NCBI GenBank assembly: GCA_026706425.1
Contig: JAPOYW010000270.1
Location: 1-6,727, forward strand
Source of the DNA: Gammaproteobacteria bacterium
Lineage (GTDB): Bacteria > Pseudomonadota > Gammaproteobacteria > Pseudomonadales > Azotimanducaceae
Length of the DNA stretch: 6,727 nucleotides
Direction: 5' to 3'
Shown here: one piece after another, positions 1-6,452 of the stretch
Layout: every line of letters starts with the position of its first letter
Numbering within the stretch: position 1 is the first letter of the stretch
The notes under the pieces: generated by a model
The model's database searches: none
Seen by the model: only the letters and a program-made list of their open reading frames with translations
Told to the model about the DNA's origin: nothing
Translations under genes and position numbers: made by a program

Positions 1-36
1 GGCATCTTCAGCCCCAGAGACTCCCAGGAGACCCCG

Positions 37-1350
37 ATGACGTCCAATACGGGATCCGCCCTGGATCGCCGTTCCTTCCTCCAGTATCTCGCCATGCTCG
101 GAGTCGGCAGCCGGGCGCTGCTCAGCCCCGGGGCTCTGCACGCGGCTTCTGGAGACTTGTTGAGTTCCGTTCCCGAGATCAAGGGCGCGTGGGATTCAAA
201 ATTCGACTTGGTGATCGAAACGTTCACCAAGAACTTCACCGACCACGGTTACCACGGTGACGTCGGGGCATCCTTCTCGGCGTTCATCGAGGGAGAGCCG
301 GTGATCGACGTGTGGGCTGGATACAAGGATCTCGGTCGTTCGGTGCCGTGGGAGCGGGACACGATCGTCAACGTCTACTCGAGCACCAAGACCATGACCT
401 TCCTGGTCATCCTGGTGCTTTACTGTCGGGGCGAACTCATGGTCGACGCCCCGGTCGCCAAGTACTGGCCCGAGTTCGCTGCCAACGGAAAAGAAGGCAT
501 CACCGTCGCCCACGTCATGAGCCACACAGCGGGCCTACCTGGATTCGATCATCCCGTTGCCCCCGAGGTGCTCCTCGATTGGAACGCCGTAACCACCCTG
601 CTCGCTGCTCAGAAACCATGGTGGGAAGACAGAACCCAGAGTGGCTATCACCCGTTGACCCAAGGTTACCTTCTAGGAGAAGTGGTTCGGAGAGTCACGG
701 GCAAGTCGATCGGCACCTTCTTCCGTGAGGAGGTGGCCGGTCCGGTCGGAGCCGATTTCCACATCGGCACACCGCCTGAAGCCCAGGCTCGGACCTCCGA
801 CCTCTATTCCGACAAAGATCTCTATTCCGACAAAGACGTCATCGTTTCGGCGACACCAACGGCCGATGCGCCGCAACTACCACACGAGATTTTCCAAAAG
901 AGGGTGTTCGACAGTCATCGCTGGCCGAAGGATTTCGTCAACACGGTCGGGTGGCGAGAAGCGGAGATTCCGGCCGCTAACGGGCACGGTAACGCCCGTT
1001 CCATAGCGAAGATCCAATCGGTAGTCGCCTGCGGCGGTGAAGCCCATGGAGTGCGGCTCCTCGATGATAAGACAGTGAAGGAGGCCTTCAGCGAAAGGGT
1101 CGCTGGCGTGGATCTATTGTACGGGAGGAACATGCGATTCGGTTTGGGGTACGGTCTCCCCAGCGACGCGGCGCCGCTATCGCCTAGCGAGAGCGTCGGT
1201 ATGTGGGGTGGCGCGGGAGGTTCGCTGGTCATCGTCGACCGCAGCCAGAAGCTGGCGTTCAGCCGCGTGATGAACCAGATGCGGCCTGAACCCGACATGA
1301 TTCCCTTTCACATGGCCGCTGCCATGTACACAAGCCTCGGGCTCTCCTAG
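37..1350 (+). CDS. Tat-exported serine hydrolase, beta-lactamase fold (EstB / family VIII esterase-like)
   Basis: This 437-residue protein belongs to the class C beta-lactamase-fold serine hydrolases, a family that includes family VIII carboxylesterases (EstB type). The N-terminus has a twin-arginine signal (DRRSFLQ, residues 10-16), a hydrophobic stretch and a likely cleavage site after LHA (about residue 36), so it should be exported folded. The S-x-x-K motif is S115-S-T-K118, where S115 is the expected nucleophile. The tyrosine motif is Y204 in SGYHPLTQGYL. The family block NGHGNARSIAKI is at 315-326, and the late glycine motif is GGAGGS (391-396), where many relatives have a histidine before the glycines. 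Length is near the family norm with the leader. The ATG at 37 is preceded by AGGAG with a 6-base spacer. An 18-base tandem duplication lies in the middle (see repeat). Esterase activity is more likely than beta-lactamase activity, but the substrate is unknown. The gene is convergent with the oxygenase gene. Confidence 0.9.
   Translation: MTSNTGSALDRRSFLQYLAMLGVGSRALLSPGALHAASGDLLSSVPEIKGAWDSKFDLVIETFTKNFTDHGYHGDVGASFSAFIEGEPVIDVWAGYKDLGRSVPWERDTIVNVYSSTKTMTFLVILVLYCRGELMVDAPVAKYWPEFAANGKEGITVAHVMSHTAGLPGFDHPVAPEVLLDWNAVTTLLAAQKPWWEDRTQSGYHPLTQGYLLGEVVRRVTGKSIGTFFREEVAGPVGADFHIGTPPEAQARTSDLYSDKDLYSDKDVIVSATPTADAPQLPHEIFQKRVFDSHRWPKDFVNTVGWREAEIPAANGHGNARSIAKIQSVVACGGEAHGVRLLDDKTVKEAFSERVAGVDLLYGRNMRFGLGYGLPSDAAPLSPSESVGMWGGAGGSLVIVDRSQKLAFSRVMNQMRPEPDMIPFHMAAAMYTSLGLS
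799..834 (+). repeat. 18-base tandem duplication inside the serine hydrolase gene
   Basis: Two adjacent 18-base units (799-816 and 817-834) match at 17 of 18 positions. They encode the hexapeptide DLYSDK twice (residues 255-266). The reading frame is kept. The only difference is the third base of the first codon (gac/gat), which is silent. This looks like a recent in-frame duplication in a surface loop between the tyrosine motif and the C-terminal half. Confidence 0.9.
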
Positions 1351-1380
1351 GCTAAGTTGTAGTGCTGGCGCGCGTAGCTG

Positions 1381-1467
1381 ATGCCTGTTACCACGGCCGT
1401 GCAGACCCTGAAAAATGGCTGGCTTAACGACTCGAAATACATCGCCGGTGAGGCCTTCACCATCGCC
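1381..1467 (+). pseudogene. Possible relic of a glutathione S-transferase C-terminal domain
   Basis: In the gap between the two convergent genes, the + strand frame beginning at 1381 reads VQTLKNGWLNDSKYIAGEAF and then TIA. This matches the conserved GST C-terminal-domain pattern in which a helix with spaced leucines leads into Y-[IL]-A-G-x-x-F-[ST]-I-A-D. The similarity stops at 1467, where the family's aspartate would follow. The next base begins the stop codon of the oxygenase gene on the other strand. Upstream in the same frame there are two TAG stops (1360-1362 and 1375-1377), and no thioredoxin-like GST N-domain is present. I therefore read it as a remnant of about 29 codons, not a working gene. 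A chance match to a short pattern remains possible. No promoter or ribosome-binding site was seen. Confidence 0.45.
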
Positions 1468-2412
1468 TCACTTGAAGTCACCCGGCGTCGGAATTACGAC
1501 GTTGTGAATTCCGGCCTCCTCGTAGGCCTCATGCAATACGCGGTTGGCGCTGGAAAAGTCCGGACCGTTGCTGTTCTGAAAGCCCCAGGGATGGCCTAAC
1601 CCGAGCAGTACTGCCAGACGCTTTGGGTTGTCCGACAGAATCTCCGGCGTCACGGTATGGCGATAGTCCTCCTGGACCTGCAGATAACTGCGGTTGAAAT
1701 AGTAGGTCACCACCAGGCGCAGACCCTCGTTCTTGCGCGGAAAGGCGCCATGCCAAAGGTTGCCGTGCCAAACCAGCAGAGAACCCGCCGGGGCTTCGAC
1801 CGGGATGGCGTCGGCTACGCCTTCACCGGGCTTCGGATGACGTGAGTGCTGGTGGCTGCCCGGAACAAAGGCGATGGCGCCATTGTCTTCGGTGTAGTCA
1901 GTCAACACCCAGGCGCTGTTAGCGGTATGCGTCTCGTGTCCGATAGCGATCGGATGCTTGACAGTGGTGTCTGCATGCAGACCCAGCGTCTCGCCATAGC
2001 CGGTCTCGTCGCGCCATTTGACGAACGCAGTCACGCTCGACAAAACGCAGTCCATTCCCAGCATGTATGTTTGCAGGGCCAACAGGTACGGGTTGGTCGC
2101 TGCTTGCTGAAAGACCTTGTCTTCAAGTAACAGGTAGTAAAGGATGTACTGGTGATTGAAGTGGGGCTGGGTATTGACTTGCCCGTGTTCACCACTTTCA
2201 ACATCATGCTTGACGCCCGTACGGTGCTCGGCAACCTCGAGCAGACGTCCACGCATGCGGTCGGTGAATTCGACCGGAGCAGCCTTGCCCGGCGGCAGGA
2301 TGGTAAAGCCGAAGGCATCGAGTTCGGCGACATTCCGTTCCAACCCGAGCTCGCGGATTCTCTTGTAGACCGGACCCACGACCGGTGTTGCGCGCCAATC
2401 ACCTATTTCCAT
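1468..2412 (-). CDS. Phytanoyl-CoA dioxygenase (PhyH) family Fe(II)/2-oxoglutarate oxygenase
   Basis: This 314-residue cytoplasmic protein has the features of the PhyH family, whose members use Fe(II), O2 and 2-oxoglutarate to hydroxylate or otherwise oxidise a small substrate. The iron-binding triad is visible as H146-A-D148 (in LGLHADTT) and the distal H221 (in NLWHGAF). R232 in GLRLVVTYYF is the likely 2-oxoglutarate carboxylate ligand. The blocks DYTEDNGAIAFVPGSHQHSR (172-191) and AGSLLVWHGN (209-218) are typical of the double-stranded beta-helix core. There is no signal peptide. The ATG at 2412 has AGGA 7 bases upstream. The length is ordinary and the protein looks intact. It is the last gene of the minus-strand run, 90 bases after the receptor, which suggests it acts on the imported compound. 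This is inference, and the true substrate cannot be told from sequence. Confidence 0.92.
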   Translation of the reverse strand: MEIGDWRATPVVGPVYKRIRELGLERNVAELDAFGFTILPPGKAAPVEFTDRMRGRLLEVAEHRTGVKHDVESGEHGQVNTQPHFNHQYILYYLLLEDKVFQQAATNPYLLALQTYMLGMDCVLSSVTAFVKWRDETGYGETLGLHADTTVKHPIAIGHETHTANSAWVLTDYTEDNGAIAFVPGSHQHSRHPKPGEGVADAIPVEAPAGSLLVWHGNLWHGAFPRKNEGLRLVVTYYFNRSYLQVQEDYRHTVTPEILSDNPKRLAVLLGLGHPWGFQNSNGPDFSSANRVLHEAYEEAGIHNVVIPTPGDFK

Positions 2413-2427
2413 GAAGTCATCCTGACT

Positions 2428-2493
2428 CTAGTATGAGTCGACCTTAATCATCTGCGCCTGGACAAACCGGTGGCGTTTGTTGGGGCCGCTCAT
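2428..2493 (-). CDS. Possible 21-residue small ORF between receptor and oxygenase
   Basis: A short reading frame starts with ATG 9 bases after the receptor stop codon, has GGGAG 5 bases upstream, and ends at a TAG 15 bases before the oxygenase ATG. It begins MSGPNKRHRF and ends MIKVDSY. It is basic at the N-terminus and has no signal peptide or membrane segment. It resembles no precursor peptide I know. It lies in the same frame as the oxygenase, so it could instead be an old N-terminal extension of that protein cut off by an amber codon, or a translation-coupling leader. It could also be chance, because a frame this short is expected often. Confidence 0.3.
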   Translation of the reverse strand: MSGPNKRHRFVQAQMIKVDSY

Positions 2494-2502
2494 GGCTGCT
2501 CC

Positions 2503-5274
2503 CTATCTCGAGCGTCGCAGTGTGACTTCAAAACCGATCACCCTTGGTTGCTGAAAGCCCAGGCAAATCGGAAAGCCAGGGCTGCCGCAGTCAAAGGTAA
2601 TTTCGTCCTGGTTGGTCACGTTGGTTGCAAACAGTGACGCGCTCCAGTTCGCGTCGGAACCACTCAGCAGGATGCGCATGTCCGTTTGGCGACGTGAGGG
2701 TACTACACTTGGCGCGATGGCAAGCGAACTCAGCGTACCGGCGAGCGTGGTGTGGTTCACCATAAAGTTAAGCGCCATATCGCCAGCGAACAGCCAGGTG
2801 TAATCAAGCGTGATATGGGCGCTCCACTCGGGGGCGTTTGGCAGTTTGGTCCCGGACGGAATAGCGCCCACCGCCTCATCCAGTTCGGCGCGATTGATAT
2901 CACCACCGAGCGTCATTCGGAGGTTTTCCATCGGGTTACCCACCAGGTCGACTTCGATGCCGACTGAGTGCGCAGCACCAGCATTGTCGTTGTAGGTACG
3001 ACTGATGGCAGGCAAGTCGTTCTGTGAGAATCGAAGGATCGTGTCTTTCCAATCGAAGTAGTAGACCGCCGCGGTCAGGTTCCAACGATCTTCAAACAAC
3101 CGAGTCTTGATGCCGACTTCATAGTTGACCACCTCGTCACCTTGATAGGACACCAGTGAGGCCGCAAGATCTGCTGCCTGATTTCCCGTCAGGTTGTTGG
3201 GATTTGGCGCAAACGGCGTGCCGGTTATGACAGTGTCACCCGCCTGTCTAAAAGTGCGCTCGTTGGATTCCTGGCCGACGTTGAAGTTACCCGGCCTGAA
3301 CCCGGTCGTGATGTTGAAGTAGGTGAGCGTTCCATCGACGGGATACCAGGCGACCCCCAACTTGGGAGAGAAGACCTTATCGGTGGTTGCTGCCGTACTG
3401 GTTTGGAGCGACTGCTCAAGATCCGTATAGCGCCCACCCAGTGTCACCGAAAACGTATCAGAGAAGGCGAAAGTGGCTTCACCAAATACGCTGATCTGGT
3501 TCACCTCATCAAAATGTGAATTTGCGGGATTGGAGAGCATCTCTGTATAAAGAGCGGTGATGGCTGGTTGACCGATGTGAGATGAGATCAAGCCAAGGGG
3601 CTGGATACTGACTCGATCGTCGTCACTGTCCTTCCAAAACAATCCCGCCGTCCAGGCCAGGGCGCTCTCGGTGGTAGAGACGAGCCGCGCTTCGACCGTG
3701 TTGCGATCAGAAGACAGTATATCACTCAGGTTAAACCCGGCCAGGTTCTTGATGGGCAGCGAGAATGTGGGGGCAAGGATCCAACCCTCGGCCAACAGTG
3801 TTGGGATTTCGGTGGGATTGCCGGGTGCCCTGATAATTGTCCTCAACTGGATAAAGGAGTCTATGAACGCAGCGATAGTTGAGGTCGACTCGAGCTCGCT
3901 ACTGCGTTTCCGATCCAGGTTTGAGAACGCGAGTTCCAGGTTGGCAAAGTCGAACGCGTAGTCCACCCCCAGGCTAAAGATATTCACCTCGTCCTTGGAG
4001 AAGGGTCGCCGCCCAGGCAATCGTACGTTTAGTCCTTCAGTGAAACGCGATTGCGCCGCCATGCTCCCTTCGGTTTCCAGTTCGGTTTTGTAATAGTTGG
4101 CTTCCACGGACAAGCCACGGTTGACTGCCCACAGCGCGGCGAGTCGACCGCCGGAACTTGCCTCCGAATTGGCGTCTTTCTCGCCCGTGTCGGTCTTGTC
4201 GATCCAGCCCTGGCGTTTGGTGGAGAACCCCATCAAACGAATCGCAAAGTCCTCGGTCACTGGCAAGTTGACGACACCATCAAGGCGATGGCCAAGATCG
4301 TCCGATGAACTCATGCTGCTCGTGTTACCCTTGATCTTCCAGGTGGTTTCCCCCAACTGGGGCTTCTTCTGGATGAACCGAATGGTCCCGCCCACCGAAC
4401 CTTCGCCATACAGTGTGCCCTGCGGACCCTTGAGTACTTCTACACGCTCCATATCGAACATGTTGCCGCCAAACTGCTGGACAGGACTTTGCGCTGACGT
4501 CATGGGCACGTCGTCCAGATAGACAGAGACCGCCGCGGACGTTTGCGCAGAAGGCTCATGGCCCGTTGGCGATGAAACCCCGCGAATCGTGTACCGGTTG
4601 CCGCCAGCAAGCTCTCGCTCGGACATGTTGAGACCGGTGATGTTTTGAAACAGCCCCCGCATATCCGTTGCACCCAGCGCCTCGATCGTGTCTGAACTGA
4701 GTGTACCGATCGACTGTGGCGTGTCCATCAGATCAGTTTCGCGGTAGGTGGCGGTAACGATGACCTCTTCGGTTTCCATCTCATTCGTATCGCCGGGCGC
4801 CGCGATGGCACCTGCGCCGGAAGTGGCGAATATGGCCGTAGCGATGGCCGTGCCCAGGCGTTTGAGCAGTGGTGCTTCTTTTGTTTCTGACATATGCGTG
4901 TTCTCCTCACTAGATGCAACATTGCGTTGATCCGGAACGGGATCGATGCGAACGCCAATCACGCCGCGTTCGATGGTGCCGACAAGCCCTGTTCCGGCCA
5001 ACAGCCGGTGCAATCCATCTGCGACGGTGAATTCGCCAATCAGCGCATTCGCCTCAATGGATGTCACCAACTCAAAGGAGACCAGGAGGGGCGTCGACGT
5101 CTGCTGTGCGAAGCGCATCAGCGCATCTTTCGCGGTCATCTTCGGTATGTCGAAGACCACCGTCGGTTTCCCGTCACCGCCTTTTGACGGTGCCGCATTG
5201 ACTGTGCCCACACCCACTGCGGTTGTGGCCCAGAGCCCCATCCACAGGCAGGCGCTGACACAACGGCTCCTCAT
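2503..5274 (-). CDS. TonB-dependent outer-membrane receptor with N-terminal STN signalling domain
   Basis: This 923-residue protein is a ligand-gated outer-membrane transporter driven by TonB-ExbBD. In order it has a signal peptide (1-27, cleavage near VNA/APS); an STN (secretin/TonB short N-terminal) domain at about 37-110 with FDIPKMTAKDALMRFAQQT and LHRLLAGTGL; a linker; a TonB-box-like EEVIVTATYRE (169-179); a plug (about 180-305) with VEVLKGPQGTLYGEGSVGG; and a beta-barrel to the end. The C-terminus (GFEVTLRRSR) lacks the usual final aromatic residue. C896 and C904 could form a disulfide in the last loop. The start at 5274 gives a proper signal peptide, although GGAG there abuts the ATG. 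An in-frame TTG further up (5427) would bury the signal peptide. The STN domain and the fecR-like gene upstream mark it as a transducing, FecA-type receptor. The ligand is unknown. A second signal-peptide-like segment begins at M128 (see the internal start site). Confidence 0.93.
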   Translation of the reverse strand: MRSRCVSACLWMGLWATTAVGVGTVNAAPSKGGDGKPTVVFDIPKMTAKDALMRFAQQTSTPLLVSFELVTSIEANALIGEFTVADGLHRLLAGTGLVGTIERGVIGVRIDPVPDQRNVASSEENTHMSETKEAPLLKRLGTAIATAIFATSGAGAIAAPGDTNEMETEEVIVTATYRETDLMDTPQSIGTLSSDTIEALGATDMRGLFQNITGLNMSERELAGGNRYTIRGVSSPTGHEPSAQTSAAVSVYLDDVPMTSAQSPVQQFGGNMFDMERVEVLKGPQGTLYGEGSVGGTIRFIQKKPQLGETTWKIKGNTSSMSSSDDLGHRLDGVVNLPVTEDFAIRLMGFSTKRQGWIDKTDTGEKDANSEASSGGRLAALWAVNRGLSVEANYYKTELETEGSMAAQSRFTEGLNVRLPGRRPFSKDEVNIFSLGVDYAFDFANLELAFSNLDRKRSSELESTSTIAAFIDSFIQLRTIIRAPGNPTEIPTLLAEGWILAPTFSLPIKNLAGFNLSDILSSDRNTVEARLVSTTESALAWTAGLFWKDSDDDRVSIQPLGLISSHIGQPAITALYTEMLSNPANSHFDEVNQISVFGEATFAFSDTFSVTLGGRYTDLEQSLQTSTAATTDKVFSPKLGVAWYPVDGTLTYFNITTGFRPGNFNVGQESNERTFRQAGDTVITGTPFAPNPNNLTGNQAADLAASLVSYQGDEVVNYEVGIKTRLFEDRWNLTAAVYYFDWKDTILRFSQNDLPAISRTYNDNAGAAHSVGIEVDLVGNPMENLRMTLGGDINRAELDEAVGAIPSGTKLPNAPEWSAHITLDYTWLFAGDMALNFMVNHTTLAGTLSSLAIAPSVVPSRRQTDMRILLSGSDANWSASLFATNVTNQDEITFDCGSPGFPICLGFQQPRVIGFEVTLRRSR
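4891..4908 (-). promoter_or_regulatory. Internal ribosome-binding site and in-frame start before a second signal peptide
   Basis: Within the receptor gene, GAGGAG (4908-4903) stands 9 bases before an in-frame ATG (4893-4891, M128). The product from this ATG would be 796 residues. It would begin MSETKEAPLLKRL, a basic n-region, followed by a hydrophobic h-region (about 141-157) and an AIA/APG cleavage-like site, with the TonB box just after. It would lack the STN domain. The Shine-Dalgarno here is better placed than the one at 5274. Whether it is used cannot be told from sequence. Confidence 0.45.
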
Positions 5275-5309
5275 CTCCAAACCCACGAACGGTAATAACC
5301 TGACAGCGG

Positions 5310-5328
5310 TGCACTGATTATCATCCGC
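5310..5328 (-). promoter_or_regulatory. Fur-box-like site upstream of the receptor
   Basis: The minus strand carries ATGATAATCA (5324-5315), ten consecutive matches to the centre of the 19-base Fur consensus. Over the full 19 bases I count 12 matches. The left TGATAAT heptamer is perfect and the right half is poor. It sits just downstream of the candidate -10 element and 36 bases before the receptor ATG, where a bound repressor could block initiation. A single good half site may also arise by chance. Confidence 0.3.
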
Positions 5329-5335
5329 CCGTTGT

Positions 5336-5364
5336 AGACAAAGGCAATCAAGCACAGTGTTTCC
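5336..5364 (-). promoter_or_regulatory. Candidate ECF-sigma promoter for the receptor gene
   Basis: In the 158-base gap between the fecR-like gene and the receptor, the minus strand has GGAAAC (5364-5359), 19 bases, then GTCT (5339-5336). GGAA-type -35 and GTCT-like -10 elements are usual for ECF sigma factors. The spacing is 2-3 bases longer than the common RpoE-type arrangement, which lowers confidence. The site would give a 5' leader of roughly 50 bases. Its position fits auto-induction of the receptor by the sigma factor encoded upstream. Confidence 0.3.
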
Positions 5365-5432
5365 ACTACTCGGGCTAACAATAATATTCGAAATCCCCGG
5401 CAACCCGCCGTCTGACCCCCAGATCAAGGCTG

Positions 5433-6452
5433 TCAGCCCGGCGGCGATTTACGATAGAGGTAGATGCTACCGTCCGCCTCTGTTCTGGCCGCAATATCGA
5501 CGTAGTCCTCCAGGGCCCGGATGAACTGCGGCGTGTCGCCAACCGGGAACCAGCCCAGGACCTTGAGTTCGCGTATGTCATTGCTCAGCATGATTCGCCT
5601 GTCGCTGTATCGTGCGAATTCTTGGACGACGGATTCCAGCGGTTCGCCGCTAAAGATCAGCCCGCCCGTCTGCCAGGAGAGGCGCTTATCGATTTCGGCC
5701 TTCTCAATGGCTTCGACCAGGATTCTGTCGGCATCGAACACTGCATTGCGTCCCGCCTGCACGATCGCATCGGTCTTCGGCACAGGGATTACGTGCGGAT
5801 CGGTTTGCGCTTCCAGAACCGCCAGCCTGACCTGCCCCTCTGTCACGGTAACCTCCGTCGCTTCGCCGACAAAGACTCTAAAGGAGGTTCCGATCGCTTC
5901 GATCATGTGATTACCGGTGTACACTCGGAACGGCCGAGAACGATTCTTCGCGACCACGAAATGGGCTTCGCCCTTTTGCAGTTTGATTGCGCGCTCGGTG
6001 CGCGAGTAGTCCGTGGTAATGCCGCTATTGGTGTTGAGCTGCACGGTCGAGCCGTCCGCAAGCGTGACCTGTTTGCTCTGACCGATCTCGGTGTGCACTG
6101 CGAGCCGCTCAGTCTGTGGCTGCAAACGCAGGTCAACGAGAAAACCAAACGCCAACACGATCAGACACGCTGCGGCGAGACCGCCCCAGGCGCGACCGGG
6201 ATGGACCTTCGCCCAGGCGGTAACCACGCCACCCAAAGTAAAGGGCTCGGTGTCACCGGTACGTTCGGTCACAGCGCCCGCATGTAGCCAGACCCGGGCG
6301 TGTGCGTCAAATTCTCGGCGGTGGTGATCGCTGGCAGGCAGCCAGTGTTCAAAAGCATAGGCGTCATCGCCCGACAATGGGACGGCATTGAGCGTGACCC
6401 CCCATGCGGCCGCCTCGTCTTTGATCTGCGCTTTCGCGTCCGTATCGTTCAT
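5433..6452 (-). CDS. FecR-type anti-sigma factor / sigma regulator
   Basis: This 339-residue single-pass inner-membrane protein carries the signal from a TonB-dependent transducer to an ECF sigma factor. The cytoplasmic N-terminus (about 12-56, with AAAWGVTL and FEHWLPASDHHRREF) matches the DUF4880/FecR N-terminal anti-sigma segment. One membrane helix lies at about 88-108. The periplasmic FecR domain follows at about 118-214, with VTLADGSTVQLNTNS, IKLQKGEAHF and VTVTEGQVRL. The C-terminal part (about 265-336: LIFSGEPLESVVQEFARYS and onward) resembles an STN fold, the part that contacts the receptor's own signalling domain in characterised FecR/PupR-type proteins. The ATG overlaps the sigma gene's TGA by 4 bases (ATGA), has GAGG just upstream, and implies translational coupling. 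The length is typical and no defect is seen. Confidence 0.93.
   Translation of the reverse strand: MNDTDAKAQIKDEAAAWGVTLNAVPLSGDDAYAFEHWLPASDHHRREFDAHARVWLHAGAVTERTGDTEPFTLGGVVTAWAKVHPGRAWGGLAAACLIVLAFGFLVDLRLQPQTERLAVHTEIGQSKQVTLADGSTVQLNTNSGITTDYSRTERAIKLQKGEAHFVVAKNRSRPFRVYTGNHMIEAIGTSFRVFVGEATEVTVTEGQVRLAVLEAQTDPHVIPVPKTDAIVQAGRNAVFDADRILVEAIEKAEIDKRLSWQTGGLIFSGEPLESVVQEFARYSDRRIMLSNDIRELKVLGWFPVGDTPQFIRALEDYVDIAARTEADGSIYLYRKSPPG

Noticed and set aside
1448..1471. Inverted repeat GTGAGGC / GCCTCAC with a 10-base loop as a terminator
   Set aside because: The 7-base stem overlaps the oxygenase stop codon and no T-tract follows on either strand. It may be a weak bidirectional hairpin, but the support is not enough.
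1846..2130. Plus-strand ORFs opposite the oxygenase gene
   Set aside because: The minus strand here encodes the iron-binding HxD block and neighbouring conserved residues. The opposite frames show no family features.
5398..5410. Short hairpin CGGC / GCCG just after the fecR-like gene
   Set aside because: The stem is only four base pairs and there is no T-tract, which is within chance in GC-rich DNA.
5275..5427. Extension of the receptor to an in-frame TTG at 5427 (974 residues)
   Set aside because: It would bury the clear signal peptide that starts at 5274, and it would translate through the region holding the candidate promoter.
5622..6287. Long + strand ORF (221 codons) opposite the fecR-like gene
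   Set aside because: It lies wholly antisense to a well-supported FecR gene, shows no recognisable domain, and is a typical shadow frame in GC-rich DNA.
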